Positions 8,437 to 17,081 of a stretch of DNA of 64,000 nucleotides are shown here, one piece after another. The notes beneath the pieces were generated by a model. The model worked only from the letters and a program-made list of their open reading frames with translations. It ran no database searches and was not told the DNA's origin. Made by a program: the position numbers and the translations under genes. This DNA comes from Gloeocapsopsis crepidinum LEGE 06123. GTDB taxonomy: Bacteria; Cyanobacteriota; Cyanobacteriia; Cyanobacteriales; Chroococcidiopsidaceae. The DNA is taken from assembly GCF_015207655.1 (NCBI RefSeq), contig NZ_JADEWN010000022.1, positions 1 to 64,000 of the forward strand, written 5' to 3'. Every line of letters starts with the position of its first letter. Position 1 is the first letter of the stretch.

Positions 8437-9612
8437 ATGAATCAAGACCCACAAAACCAAGAGATAACTAACAAATCCTCAGTAGAACCAGAGGAACAAT
8501 CTGACCAAGAATTTGTACCAGCATCTGAAGAAACAAATCAAGAACTTGACTCAGAACCTGGAGTCGATTTTTTAGTTGAACTAGAGCAACTGTCTGAGGT
8601 AGAGTATGCCAAAGAGCGCGATCGCGTTGTCGAAGCTCAACAACAATTAAGCGAGCTAAAAAATCAAGCAGCTGAACTAAAGCAAGAAATCTCAGCACTC
8701 CAATCACAACGCAAAAAGCTGTCTGAGCAAGTTAATCAAACTCAAACCGCCCTCGATCAGGTCGTGCAAGAATCTTTAGCACAACTTGAACAACGCAAAC
8801 AGTCATTACAAATTGCCGTAGAACAACTCGAACGTCGTCAAGAACGAATTCGTGCGGAAATGCGCACTACATTTGCTGGAGTTTCTCAAGATTTGGCAAT
8901 TCGAGTTCAAGGATTTAAAGACTATCTCACAGGTAGCTTACAAGATTTGGCCGCAGCAGCAGAGCAACTTCAATTAGCACCGAAAGTTAAAGAAGAACCG
9001 GAACCACGGCAAGTCGAACCATCAAAACCTGTTGAAGAAGCACCCTCAACACCACAATTTGCCGAACCGCGCTTTCAATCAACTGCTAAGCAAATTCGCC
9101 GTTTGCTTGATGAGTATCGTGCTGAACCAGATTATTATGGTCCACCGTGGCAACTCCGCCGGACATTTGAACCTGTCCATGCAGAACGAGCAGCTAATTG
9201 GTTTTTTACTCAAGGTGGGCGTGGTGCTTTACGCACAATGGGGAGTCGCTTACAGAATATCCTGATTGCGTCTGCTGTAATTTCTGTTTTATATACACTA
9301 CATGAGGATCGCCTGCGCACACTCATTTTAGCCAATACTCCAGAACGCCTCGGTGACTGGCGGCGCGGCTTACAAGATTGCTTAGGAATTTCGCGCCCTG
9401 ATTTTGGACCAGATCGTGGTGTTGGTTTGTTTGAAACTCCTGAAGCTGTCGCATTAAAAGCCGAACGACTTGTCAAAGGCAACTTCATGCCACTGATTAT
9501 TATTGATGACTCCGAGGATAAAATTAGCCTAGGACTCTTACAATTTCCTCTTTGGTTAGCCTTCGCCCCCGATCCTCAAAGGATGGCGCGAGAGCGAGAA
9601 TACGATTTCTAA
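8437..9612 (+). CDS. DUF3086 domain protein with a long coiled coil
   Basis: The 391-residue protein has an acidic, Gln/Glu-rich N-terminus (1-45), a coiled coil over about residues 55-180 with repeated heptads (LKQEISALQSQRKKLSEQV), a proline-rich linker (about 180-205) and a globular C-terminal domain (about 215-391, TAKQIRRLLDEYRAEPDYYGPPWQLRR, ANWFFTQGGRGALRTMGSR) that fits DUF3086. No signal peptide or helix for membrane insertion is seen. Its function is unknown; the conserved neighbourhood with the lipid permease suggests an envelope or lipid-related role, by inference. Confidence 0.8.
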   Translation: MNQDPQNQEITNKSSVEPEEQSDQEFVPASEETNQELDSEPGVDFLVELEQLSEVEYAKERDRVVEAQQQLSELKNQAAELKQEISALQSQRKKLSEQVNQTQTALDQVVQESLAQLEQRKQSLQIAVEQLERRQERIRAEMRTTFAGVSQDLAIRVQGFKDYLTGSLQDLAAAAEQLQLAPKVKEEPEPRQVEPSKPVEEAPSTPQFAEPRFQSTAKQIRRLLDEYRAEPDYYGPPWQLRRTFEPVHAERAANWFFTQGGRGALRTMGSRLQNILIASAVISVLYTLHEDRLRTLILANTPERLGDWRRGLQDCLGISRPDFGPDRGVGLFETPEAVALKAERLVKGNFMPLIIIDDSEDKISLGLLQFPLWLAFAPDPQRMAREREYDF

Positions 9613-9636
9613 ATAACTGCTGAGGAGAAAAAGTGA

Positions 9637-10428
9637 ATGGCATCTAATTATGTGTTTACTGATACTCAGCATTTGCCAGAACTAGAACGGCTGCGGGCAA
9701 TTGAACAAGTTTTCGATCCACTCAGCCATAGACGACTTCAAGCAACAGGTATCGCCACAAACTGGCAATGTCTTGAAGTTGGAGCAGGTGCAGGATCGAT
9801 CGCACACTGGATGGCAGCAGTTGTTGGACAATATGGTAAAGTGACAGCTATTGATGTAGATACACGTTTTTTAGCCAACATCAAGCTATCAAATGTGGAA
9901 ATTATAAAAGCAGATATCCGACATTTTGAAGTGAATGCTTCTTTTGATCTTGTTCATGCTCGTTACGTTCTGATTCATCTTCCAGACTTTCAAGTTGCGC
10001 TGTCAAGAATGATCGATTTGCTCAAACCTGGTGGATGGCTTGTCATAGAAGAACCGGATTTTTCTGCTGCAAGAGCGATCGCTGGCAAAGAAACAGCTTG
10101 TCAGTCAGTTAACTGTGTCAACCGTGCTATTTGGCAAATGTTTACTGACCGTGGCATGGATTATGCTCTTGGGGTTAAGTTACCGGCAATATGTCAACAG
10201 CTTGGCTTACAACAACTATCTGTAGAAAACGATGCTCCTTTATCTCAAGGTGGATCGGGAGTCGCCAAAGTCATGAAAATGTCTACTGAGCAACTTACCC
10301 AGAAATATATCGCAACCGGTGAAGCAACGCATCAGGACATCGAACAATATTGTCAATTTGCAGAAGATCCGCACACTTGGGCAATATACTATTCAACTGT
10401 AGGAGTTTCAGCACAAAAAGCAACATAA
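9637..10428 (+). CDS. Class I SAM-dependent methyltransferase
   Basis: A 263-residue Rossmann methyltransferase: motif I is CLEVGAGAGSIAHWM (about residues 45-59), the acidic motif II is VTAIDVDTRFL, motif III IIKADIRHF, and the post-motif LLKPGGWLVIEEPDFS is seen near 125-140. The substrate cannot be read from sequence. It starts 24 bp after the DUF3086 gene with a good GAGGAG Shine-Dalgarno, so it may share that transcript. Confidence 0.85.
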   Translation: MASNYVFTDTQHLPELERLRAIEQVFDPLSHRRLQATGIATNWQCLEVGAGAGSIAHWMAAVVGQYGKVTAIDVDTRFLANIKLSNVEIIKADIRHFEVNASFDLVHARYVLIHLPDFQVALSRMIDLLKPGGWLVIEEPDFSAARAIAGKETACQSVNCVNRAIWQMFTDRGMDYALGVKLPAICQQLGLQQLSVENDAPLSQGGSGVAKVMKMSTEQLTQKYIATGEATHQDIEQYCQFAEDPHTWAIYYSTVGVSAQKAT

Positions 10429-10449
10429 TTGCACAAAATGGAATGCACC

Positions 10450-10565
10450 TTGAAGAAAGTTATGAGTGTTGAGTCGTGAAGTGTTGAGTTATAAAAAGTC
10501 TTTTAATTCAAAATTCAAAACTCACGCATTCAAAACTCTTTCATTAGCCACTCGCTCCTCGCTCC
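10450..10565. repeat. Dispersed spacer repeat, copy 2
   Basis: The whole spacer between the methyltransferase and plsY consists of near-repeats such as gttatgagtgttgagt and attcaaaattcaaaactc, then cactcgctcctcgctcc. It shares words with the copies at 16000, 18510 and 42095. Confidence 0.6.
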
Positions 10566-10590
10566 TATCCCCTTTGAATCACTATCTTCT

Positions 10591-11274
10591 ATGGCAGTTT
10601 GGTTAAGTTTGTGTGTAACAATTTTACTAGTAGCTTACCTGCTCGGTTCGATTCCAACAGGCTACACCGCTGCAAAGCTACTCAGAGGCATTGATATTCG
10701 CGAACATGGTTCGGGTTCTACTGGTGCAACAAATGTGCTTCGGACACTAGGAAAAGGACCAGGATTTATAGTATTAGTCATTGATACTTTAAAAGGAGTT
10801 TTAGCGATCGCACTCGTTCGCTGGAGCTTCATCGCTGCAAGTCAAAACCTGATTCCTGCTAACGTAAATCTAGCAACCTGGCTACCTTGGATGGTAGCAC
10901 TCGCTGGAATTGCTGCCATTCTAGGACATAGTAAATCAATTTGGTTGGGCTTTACTGGTGGTAAATCAGTTGCTACGAGTTTAGGTGTCTTGCTTGCAAT
11001 GTCGTGGCAAGTTGCTTTGTCTACTGCTGCTGTCTTTGGGTTAGTTTTAGCAATATCGCGGATTGTTTCACTCAGCTCAATTGCAGGGGCGATCGCTGTT
11101 TCTCTCTTGATGCTTGTTTTAGGTCAACCGTTACCTTATCTGCTATTTGCGATCGCTGCTGGCGTTTATGTGATGATGCGCCATCGCAGCAATGTACAGC
11201 GGTTACTTGCTGGTACGGAACCTAAACTAGGGCAAAAATTAAACTCGGAAGTTGAACAAAGTATTAACTCATAG
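10591..11274 (+). CDS. plsY: Glycerol-3-phosphate acyltransferase PlsY
   Basis: A 227-residue, 5-6 helix membrane protein with the three PlsY motifs: LLGSIPTGYTAAKL with GSGSTGATNVLRTLG (about residues 18-55), GHSKSIWLGFTGGKSVATSLG (about 112-132), and the MMRHRSNVQRLLAGTEPK C-terminal segment. It transfers an acyl group from acyl-phosphate to glycerol-3-phosphate, the first step of phospholipid synthesis, in the cytoplasmic membrane. The next gene converges with only a 10-bp gap. Confidence 0.95.
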   Translation: MAVWLSLCVTILLVAYLLGSIPTGYTAAKLLRGIDIREHGSGSTGATNVLRTLGKGPGFIVLVIDTLKGVLAIALVRWSFIAASQNLIPANVNLATWLPWMVALAGIAAILGHSKSIWLGFTGGKSVATSLGVLLAMSWQVALSTAAVFGLVLAISRIVSLSSIAGAIAVSLLMLVLGQPLPYLLFAIAAGVYVMMRHRSNVQRLLAGTEPKLGQKLNSEVEQSINS

Positions 11275-11284
11275 TCTCAACTCC

Positions 11285-12133
11285 TTACACACCGCGAGGA
11301 ATCGTTATCTTAGTCACTTGCCATTCTCGGATCAGAGTCATTTCTCCATTGCTAGGATTCAAGTTATACAACTTATTTAGCGGATCGTATCGCGGTGCTC
11401 CTAGTGCCACAAGTTGCTCTGCTGGAGAACAGGCGAGATCAAATAAACCGCTATTCCAAGCTGTAGAGTCAAATTTTAGTTGCGACCCCACAATCGGTCT
11501 TCCTTGTGCCAAGCTTAGTTGCACTAAACTAGTTTCACCTTTACGACTAGTGACAATAGAATAAATTGTACCGTTTGGACATTGCGCCAATGTACTAAAG
11601 CGGTCGGTTTGGGGCAAATTGATGCGATTAGTTGAAATCACCTGACCAGTATCAGGACTAATCGATACAAGTGCTACAGGGGGTCTACCATTCCTTCTAG
11701 AGGCTAGAGCTAAAAGTGAGCCATCATTAGCAGCTAACAAACTATCAATCTTCTGCTGTCTATTTAAACCAGTAACCGTCACAGGTGGTTTTGCCGACGC
11801 ACCACCCACAAACGCAAGACGAATCGCATTTCGCTCTCTTTTACCACCTGAAACAGGGGAAATAGCAAGTACAAATGTGCCATCAGATAAGCTAGTGAAA
11901 CCACTCAACTGTTCGCCTGCTTCAAAATTAGTAGTGGCTATATCCTGAATTTCACCCGTAGCAACGTTTAAGGACTGCACAACAATTCTTCTGAATCTAC
12001 GTTCAGGACGCGCACCGTAAATGATCAGCGCTGTTTGGGCAGAAGTTCGATTAGTGAGAACTCCAAGAGCAGTTGTTGCAGTACCAGCGATCGCAATATA
12101 GCCGAACTGACGGCGTGTAAGCTTCATTTTCAT
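11285..12133 (-). CDS. Exported beta-propeller-like protein with a Tat-like signal
   Basis: The 282-residue protein starts MKMKLTRRQFGYIAIAGTATTALG: a TRRQF twin-arginine motif followed by a hydrophobic stretch and a likely cleavage site near TSAQT. The rest repeats short blades of the type SLSDGTFVLAISPVSGG / LLAANDGSLLALASR / LAQCPNGTIYSIVTS, as in beta-propeller proteins. No catalytic motif is recognisable. It lies 21 bp downstream of the copper radical oxidase-like gene on the same strand and is likely co-transcribed, so it may assist or bind that protein; this is inference. Confidence 0.65.
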   Translation of the reverse strand: MKMKLTRRQFGYIAIAGTATTALGVLTNRTSAQTALIIYGARPERRFRRIVVQSLNVATGEIQDIATTNFEAGEQLSGFTSLSDGTFVLAISPVSGGKRERNAIRLAFVGGASAKPPVTVTGLNRQQKIDSLLAANDGSLLALASRRNGRPPVALVSISPDTGQVISTNRINLPQTDRFSTLAQCPNGTIYSIVTSRKGETSLVQLSLAQGRPIVGSQLKFDSTAWNSGLFDLACSPAEQLVALGAPRYDPLNKLYNLNPSNGEMTLIREWQVTKITIPRGV

Positions 12134-12154
12134 ATCTAAATTTAATACTGAGCG

Positions 12155-13873
12155 CTAAGTTAATTGAATCCACGTGGCTACTGACGGCACATTATTGTTG
12201 TCAGTAATTGAGAGCATGTACCAACCTGGTGTAGCGATATTTCGGTTAGTCGTGACTGTGGCATTAAGAGAAGTGCTTGTGCGAGAGGCAATTGGTGCGT
12301 CCACTAACCTTTGGTCAGTTTCTAGACCGTGAGTCGTTGCCATTGGTTTAATTAAATTAACCCACTTGATATTTGCCGCTTGAGGTGTATTGATTGTGAT
12401 TGTTCCACCATAAGCAACTGTTTGTGACGCGCTTTGAATCACTGGTCGCGACATTTGCATATAAGCTGGACTATATATTTCGAGGCGGCGTTCCTCAATA
12501 GCGCGATCGCGATTTCCTCCTGCCGCAACAACTCTACCATCTGGAAGCAGCAACGCTATCGCATGATACAAACGGTTGATGTTAGATGGTGTTCCTAGTT
12601 TCCAAGTGTTTGTAGCTGGATTATAAATTTCTGGGGTTCGCGTTGCCAGCGTCTCACTTTCGCCCATAGCGCTACCATTACACACAAATATTGTGCGATC
12701 GGGTAATATGACGGCATTGTGATGCATGCGAGCATAGTTCAATGGTGCTGCTGATGTGTAAGTAGGGTTAGCAGCTTTTAGGTCTACAATACTGACCCGA
12801 TTAGTTGCTTGACCAAAAAAATCGTTACCACCACCAATAATCATGACCTTCTGATCTTGAGCAGGTGGTAGCATCACACTAGCAGCTTGACCGCCATAGT
12901 CAGCATTTTGCAATCCGTTGACTGCTTGTTCTGTAATTGGCTGCGTGAAATCTGTAGGTAAAGTTAATATGCGAGGATAGACACCATTGTTGTAAACAAA
13001 GTGACCTCCAGAGTAAAACACTTTACCATTCGCCATCAAGAACAGGTGAGCGTAGAGATCTAAAGGACTTGTCGGTTGTGTAAAAGATGTCCAACTATTG
13101 GTTGCAGATGAATAAATTTCTGGATAGACATCGAGCAAACCATTGTCATCAGTACCCGATAGCGCAAAAATGCGCCCATCGCCTAATGTTACCACCGTGG
13201 GATACCAGCGACCGCTGTTCATCGAGGTCAACTCTATCCATTGCTCAGATATAGGATCAAAAGCCAGTGCTAAAGGTGAACCGTAGAAAGGGTCATATTG
13301 CAGCGTACCACCTGCAAACATCAAACGACCATCAGAAAAGAATGAGTGACCACCGCAAAACAAGTCTAGTGGCAAGCCTGAATCGTCTACAGGAGTTAGT
13401 GGCTGAAAGAAAGTACCAGCACTCACATCCCAAACAGCACTACCCTTTGTTTCACCCATCTTTGTAGGATCGTTACCAGAACCAGCAACAAAAAAGACTT
13501 TGCCAGTCCGCAACAAGATGCCATGAATTGGATTGATGGGGCAACTATACGGTAAAAGTTGCCAGCTATCTGTTGCAGCAGTTGCATTAGCAGTAGCTGT
13601 AAACGTAACACTGCCGTGACGTTGTGTTCTAGCGCGTACAGTAACTGTTCCTGGAGTTGTACCTAATGTCAGGCTTGTACTAGCTTGACCGTTAGAGTTG
13701 GTTCTGACAGAGGCTGGGTTAACGGAGCCACTACCACTAGTAACTGAAAATTGAACTAATACATTTCTCGCTAGACTACCATTGTTGTTATTAACTCGTA
13801 CAACTAAACGGGTAGAGAGGGTAGTCCCCACTGTCCCACTTTGATTATCACCATTTACCTTAGTGACTGGCAT
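12155..13873 (-). CDS. Galactose-oxidase-like copper radical oxidase with N-terminal Ig-like domain
   Basis: The 572-residue protein has an N-terminal bacterial Ig-like (Big-1) domain (about residues 5-97), a kelch beta-propeller (about 105-470) and a C-terminal DUF1929 Ig-like domain (about 472-572). All residues that match the copper and thioether ligands of galactose oxidase are present: Cys173 (LFCGG) and Tyr224 (RWYPT) for the Tyr-Cys cofactor, Tyr436-His437 (RLYHA) and His515 (TTHGLETDQR). The substrate may be a sugar alcohol, glyoxal-type aldehyde or other primary alcohol; it cannot be read. No signal peptide is visible at the N-terminus, which is odd for an oxidase of this family. A long AT-rich region lies upstream. 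Confidence 0.8.
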   Translation of the reverse strand: MPVTKVNGDNQSGTVGTTLSTRLVVRVNNNNGSLARNVLVQFSVTSGSGSVNPASVRTNSNGQASTSLTLGTTPGTVTVRARTQRHGSVTFTATANATAATDSWQLLPYSCPINPIHGILLRTGKVFFVAGSGNDPTKMGETKGSAVWDVSAGTFFQPLTPVDDSGLPLDLFCGGHSFFSDGRLMFAGGTLQYDPFYGSPLALAFDPISEQWIELTSMNSGRWYPTVVTLGDGRIFALSGTDDNGLLDVYPEIYSSATNSWTSFTQPTSPLDLYAHLFLMANGKVFYSGGHFVYNNGVYPRILTLPTDFTQPITEQAVNGLQNADYGGQAASVMLPPAQDQKVMIIGGGNDFFGQATNRVSIVDLKAANPTYTSAAPLNYARMHHNAVILPDRTIFVCNGSAMGESETLATRTPEIYNPATNTWKLGTPSNINRLYHAIALLLPDGRVVAAGGNRDRAIEERRLEIYSPAYMQMSRPVIQSASQTVAYGGTITINTPQAANIKWVNLIKPMATTHGLETDQRLVDAPIASRTSTSLNATVTTNRNIATPGWYMLSITDNNNVPSVATWIQLT

Positions 13874-14626
13874 TTTAATTAACTCTTATACTAATTTTGA
13901 AAGCTTTACGTAATTACTGAATAAGCTCTTCTACAGTTTTATGCGTTCATCACTAAACACTATGACTGCGATTTCTTTATTCGTAATATTTTTTAAGGTT
14001 TATCAAGAAATATAGAATTTTAATTTTATTAAAATTTATGAACTTTAGTGACCTATCCTACTATACGCTTGCATCATATGAAACGACGCAATTACAGTTA
14101 GAAGTATGCTCAGTTTGGTTTGTTCTAAATTGTTAAATTTACATAAAATTCTATAGATTCTGGCTTTTCTCACACCAAAGAAATAGCTATGCAAGTTGAA
14201 TCACGCGCTTTAAGCTATTGCTTAGCTATTTGATTCTACTAAATTTATTTTTACAATTATATAAATTATCTTTTTAAAATTCTTTTCTCCTAAAAGAAGT
14301 TAATGTATTTAATAATAACGCCATACTAGCATTAAAAAATTGCTAAAAAATCAGATAAAAATTATCAAAAAATCTTTAAAAAATAAGTAAATTTCAGTTT
14401 AATAAAAAGCAAGAAAAATACATATTAAAATTAAGGTTATAGAAATTAATATACAAAATCCTTTGTGACAATAATCAACTCTAAATTAGCCATCAAAAAT
14501 CAAGTATTAACTGCGTATTAGAAAGTAGATACAGTCAAGCTATCTCTAAACTACTTGGTAGAAAAGGTCATACCATCATGAAAATCGCTAGAATAAAGAA
14601 TTAAAGCTTGCAGCCACAGATAGATT
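13874..14626. other. 753-bp AT-rich intergenic region between divergent genes
   Basis: This is the longest apparently gene-free stretch. It is strongly AT-rich (especially 14220-14470) and lacks HIP1 octamers. I see no tRNA, terminator hairpin, relic frame or clear operator. It probably holds promoters for the oxidase gene (minus) and der (plus). Confidence 0.5.
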
Positions 14627-15985
14627 ATGTCTTTGCCCATTGTTGCTATTATCGGACGCCCAAATGTGGGTAAATCAACGCTAGTCAATCGTTTAGCTGG
14701 CGCGCAGGATGCGATTGTCTACGATGAACCAGGCGTCACGCGCGATCGCACCTACTCAAATGCCTATTGGCGCGATCACGAATTTGTAGTAGTTGACACA
14801 GGCGGACTCGTTTTTGATGATGATACTGAGTTTTTACCGTTAATTCGAGAACAAGCAAGTTTAGCTTTAGCAGAAGCAGTAGCCGCAATTTTTGTGGTAG
14901 ATGGACAAGCTGGACCAACCCCTGCTGATGAAGCGATCGCTGAGTGGTTGCGACAACAACCCGTACCCGTACTGATAGCGGTTAATAAATGCGAATCACC
15001 CGATCAAGGTTTAGCTCAAGCTGCCCAATTTTGGGAACTAGGACTCGGCGAACCTTATCCTGTGTCAGGAATTCATGGTAGTGGGACAGGAGAATTACTC
15101 GATCAACTGATTACTCACATACCACCTGTAGCAGAACTCCCCGAAACCGACGAAATTAAAGTTGCGATCGTTGGACGTCCCAATGTTGGTAAGTCGAGTA
15201 TGTTAAATGCCTTTGTAGGAACTCAAAGAGCGATCGTCAGCCCAATTTCTGGAACAACTCGCGATACCATTGATACCGTTATCGAACGGCAAGGACAACT
15301 ATATCGATTGATAGACACTGCTGGTATTCGCAAAAAGAAAAACGTTGAGTACGGACCAGAATTTTTTGGCATTAATCGGGCATTCAAAGCAATTCGCCGT
15401 GCTGATGTCGTTTTATTAGTCATTGATGCACTTGATGGAGTGACAGAACAAGATCAAAAGCTTGTAGGACGGATTGCGGAAGAAGGACGTGCCTGTGTTA
15501 TCGTCGTAAACAAATGGGATGCTGTAGAAAAAGATTCGTATACAATTTACGATTACGAAAAGCACACGAAAGAAAGATTACACTTTGTCGATTGGGCAGA
15601 AATGATCTTTGTCAGCGCTAAAACAGGACAGCGAATTGAAAAAATTCTGGATCTTGTCACCAAAGCAGCCGAAGCACACAAACGTCGAGTTTCTACCGCT
15701 GTTGTTAATGAAATCCTTGAAGAAGCTGTGAGATGGCATTCACCACCTACTAATCGTCAAGGACGCCAAGGTAAAATTTACTACGGTACGCAAGTTAGCA
15801 CCCAACCTCCAGCGATCGCGCTATTTGTTAATGAAGCAGAGCGTTTTAATACAAACTATCGGCGCTACATCGAACGTCAATTTCGGCAACAACTAGGCTT
15901 CAGTGGAACGCCCATTCGTTTACTATGGCGGAGCAAAAAAGCCCGCGATGTTGAAAATACTGCTAACCGTGCTACTCGCGTGTAA
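14627..15985 (+). CDS. der: Ribosome biogenesis GTPase Der (EngA)
   Basis: A 452-residue protein with two tandem GTPase domains and a KH-like C-terminus. G1 motifs GRPNVGKST (residues about 9-17) and GRPNVGKSS (about 184-192), DTGG and DTAG switch motifs, and NKCE/NKWD specificity motifs are all seen. Der acts in 50S ribosome assembly. Length and domain order are normal. The stop at 15985 is immediately followed by a dispersed spacer repeat. Confidence 0.97.
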   Translation: MSLPIVAIIGRPNVGKSTLVNRLAGAQDAIVYDEPGVTRDRTYSNAYWRDHEFVVVDTGGLVFDDDTEFLPLIREQASLALAEAVAAIFVVDGQAGPTPADEAIAEWLRQQPVPVLIAVNKCESPDQGLAQAAQFWELGLGEPYPVSGIHGSGTGELLDQLITHIPPVAELPETDEIKVAIVGRPNVGKSSMLNAFVGTQRAIVSPISGTTRDTIDTVIERQGQLYRLIDTAGIRKKKNVEYGPEFFGINRAFKAIRRADVVLLVIDALDGVTEQDQKLVGRIAEEGRACVIVVNKWDAVEKDSYTIYDYEKHTKERLHFVDWAEMIFVSAKTGQRIEKILDLVTKAAEAHKRRVSTAVVNEILEEAVRWHSPPTNRQGRQGKIYYGTQVSTQPPAIALFVNEAERFNTNYRRYIERQFRQQLGFSGTPIRLLWRSKKARDVENTANRATRV

Positions 15986-16165
15986 GGAGGGGTGAGGAGT
16001 GAGGGGTGAGGGGTGAGTGACTAGTAGTTAGTGGCTAGTGAAAGAGTTTTGGAAGCGAAGAAAGGTGCCGGAGGCAATTATTTTGAATTTTCATAACTCA
16101 TAACTCATAACTCAACACTCATAACTTTCTTAAACTCAACATTTCACGACTCTCTAGCCTTAATA
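15986..16165. repeat. Dispersed spacer repeat, copy 3
   Basis: Begins with a gaggggtgagg run, then gtgactagtagttagtggctagtg, then cataactcataactcataactcaacactcat. Copy 4 at 18510 has the same order of blocks, so these are members of one family and not independent low-complexity drift. Confidence 0.65.
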
Positions 16166-16199
16166 AACCCTGACCTCTGACCTCTGACCCCTCTAAAAG

Positions 16200-17081
16200 A
16201 TGGATTTACTGCGATCGCTACCAATGGGGCTTTACCTAGAACAACCAGTGACTTGGTTGCATCGGCTCGATCCTAGGGTGAAGTTAGCTTGGTTATTGAG
16301 CTTTTTACTTGTTCCCATTTTGGCAAACTCTCCTTGGCGAATTATGGTGGTGGGATTGCTAGTGTTGATTACCTTTGCCGCTAAAATTCCCTTACGAGTG
16401 TGGCGTCAGCAAATGGGCTGGCTATTGACGGTAGCGTTTTTTGTGTTACTTCTAGGTGCTGTTAGTCCAGACACTCTCAGTATCGATTATCAACCTCGCT
16501 TGCCGAGTGATACGTTAAGTTTTATACCCCAACCTTCGGATTATCAGTACGTTCTATTTCAGCGCGGACCAATCACTGTCACTCGTCGTTCTTTGGTTTT
16601 GGCAATCCGCTTAAGTACAATTTTGTTCACGCTGATTTACAGTACCAACTTGTTTTTATTAACAACTGCACCAGAAGAAATTACCGCCGGAATTGAAAGC
16701 TTAATGCGCCCTTTACGCTGGTTGAAGTTTCCTGTTACAGAAATTGCCTTAACTTTGACACTAGCGCTGCGGTTCATTCCTTTGGTTTTAGAAGAGGTGC
16801 AAAACTTGGCTCGTTCAGTGCGTACGCGAGCAATTAACTGGAAAAAACTGGGGTTGAAAGGTGCTGTAAAAGTTTGGATGCTGGTAGCAGAACGGTTGCT
16901 AGAAAATCTCTTACTGCGAGCTGAACAAATGGCTAATGCCATGATGGTTAGGGGATTTACAAGCCCAAACGAGCATCGCGTCCAATGGCATGACCTCCGC
17001 CTAAGAGACCGCGACTGGATTGCTGTATTGTGTTTAATTGCTTTTTGGGGAGCAAGATTTGTTTGGGGTAACGAAGTGTAA
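16200..17081 (+). CDS. ECF transporter T component (CbiQ/EcfT family)
   Basis: The 293-residue membrane protein starts MDLLRSLPMGLYLEQPVTWLHRLDPRVKLAWLL; the LDPRVKL motif is typical of EcfT/CbiQ proteins. The coupling helix region contains the two Ala-Arg-Gly-like motifs: SVRTRAI (near residue 208) and MVRGF (near 248). T components couple a substrate-binding membrane protein to ABC ATPases for vitamin or metal uptake; no A or S component is in the window. The stop TAA is directly followed by the ATG of the next gene. Confidence 0.88.
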   Translation: MDLLRSLPMGLYLEQPVTWLHRLDPRVKLAWLLSFLLVPILANSPWRIMVVGLLVLITFAAKIPLRVWRQQMGWLLTVAFFVLLLGAVSPDTLSIDYQPRLPSDTLSFIPQPSDYQYVLFQRGPITVTRRSLVLAIRLSTILFTLIYSTNLFLLTTAPEEITAGIESLMRPLRWLKFPVTEIALTLTLALRFIPLVLEEVQNLARSVRTRAINWKKLGLKGAVKVWMLVAERLLENLLLRAEQMANAMMVRGFTSPNEHRVQWHDLRLRDRDWIAVLCLIAFWGARFVWGNEV

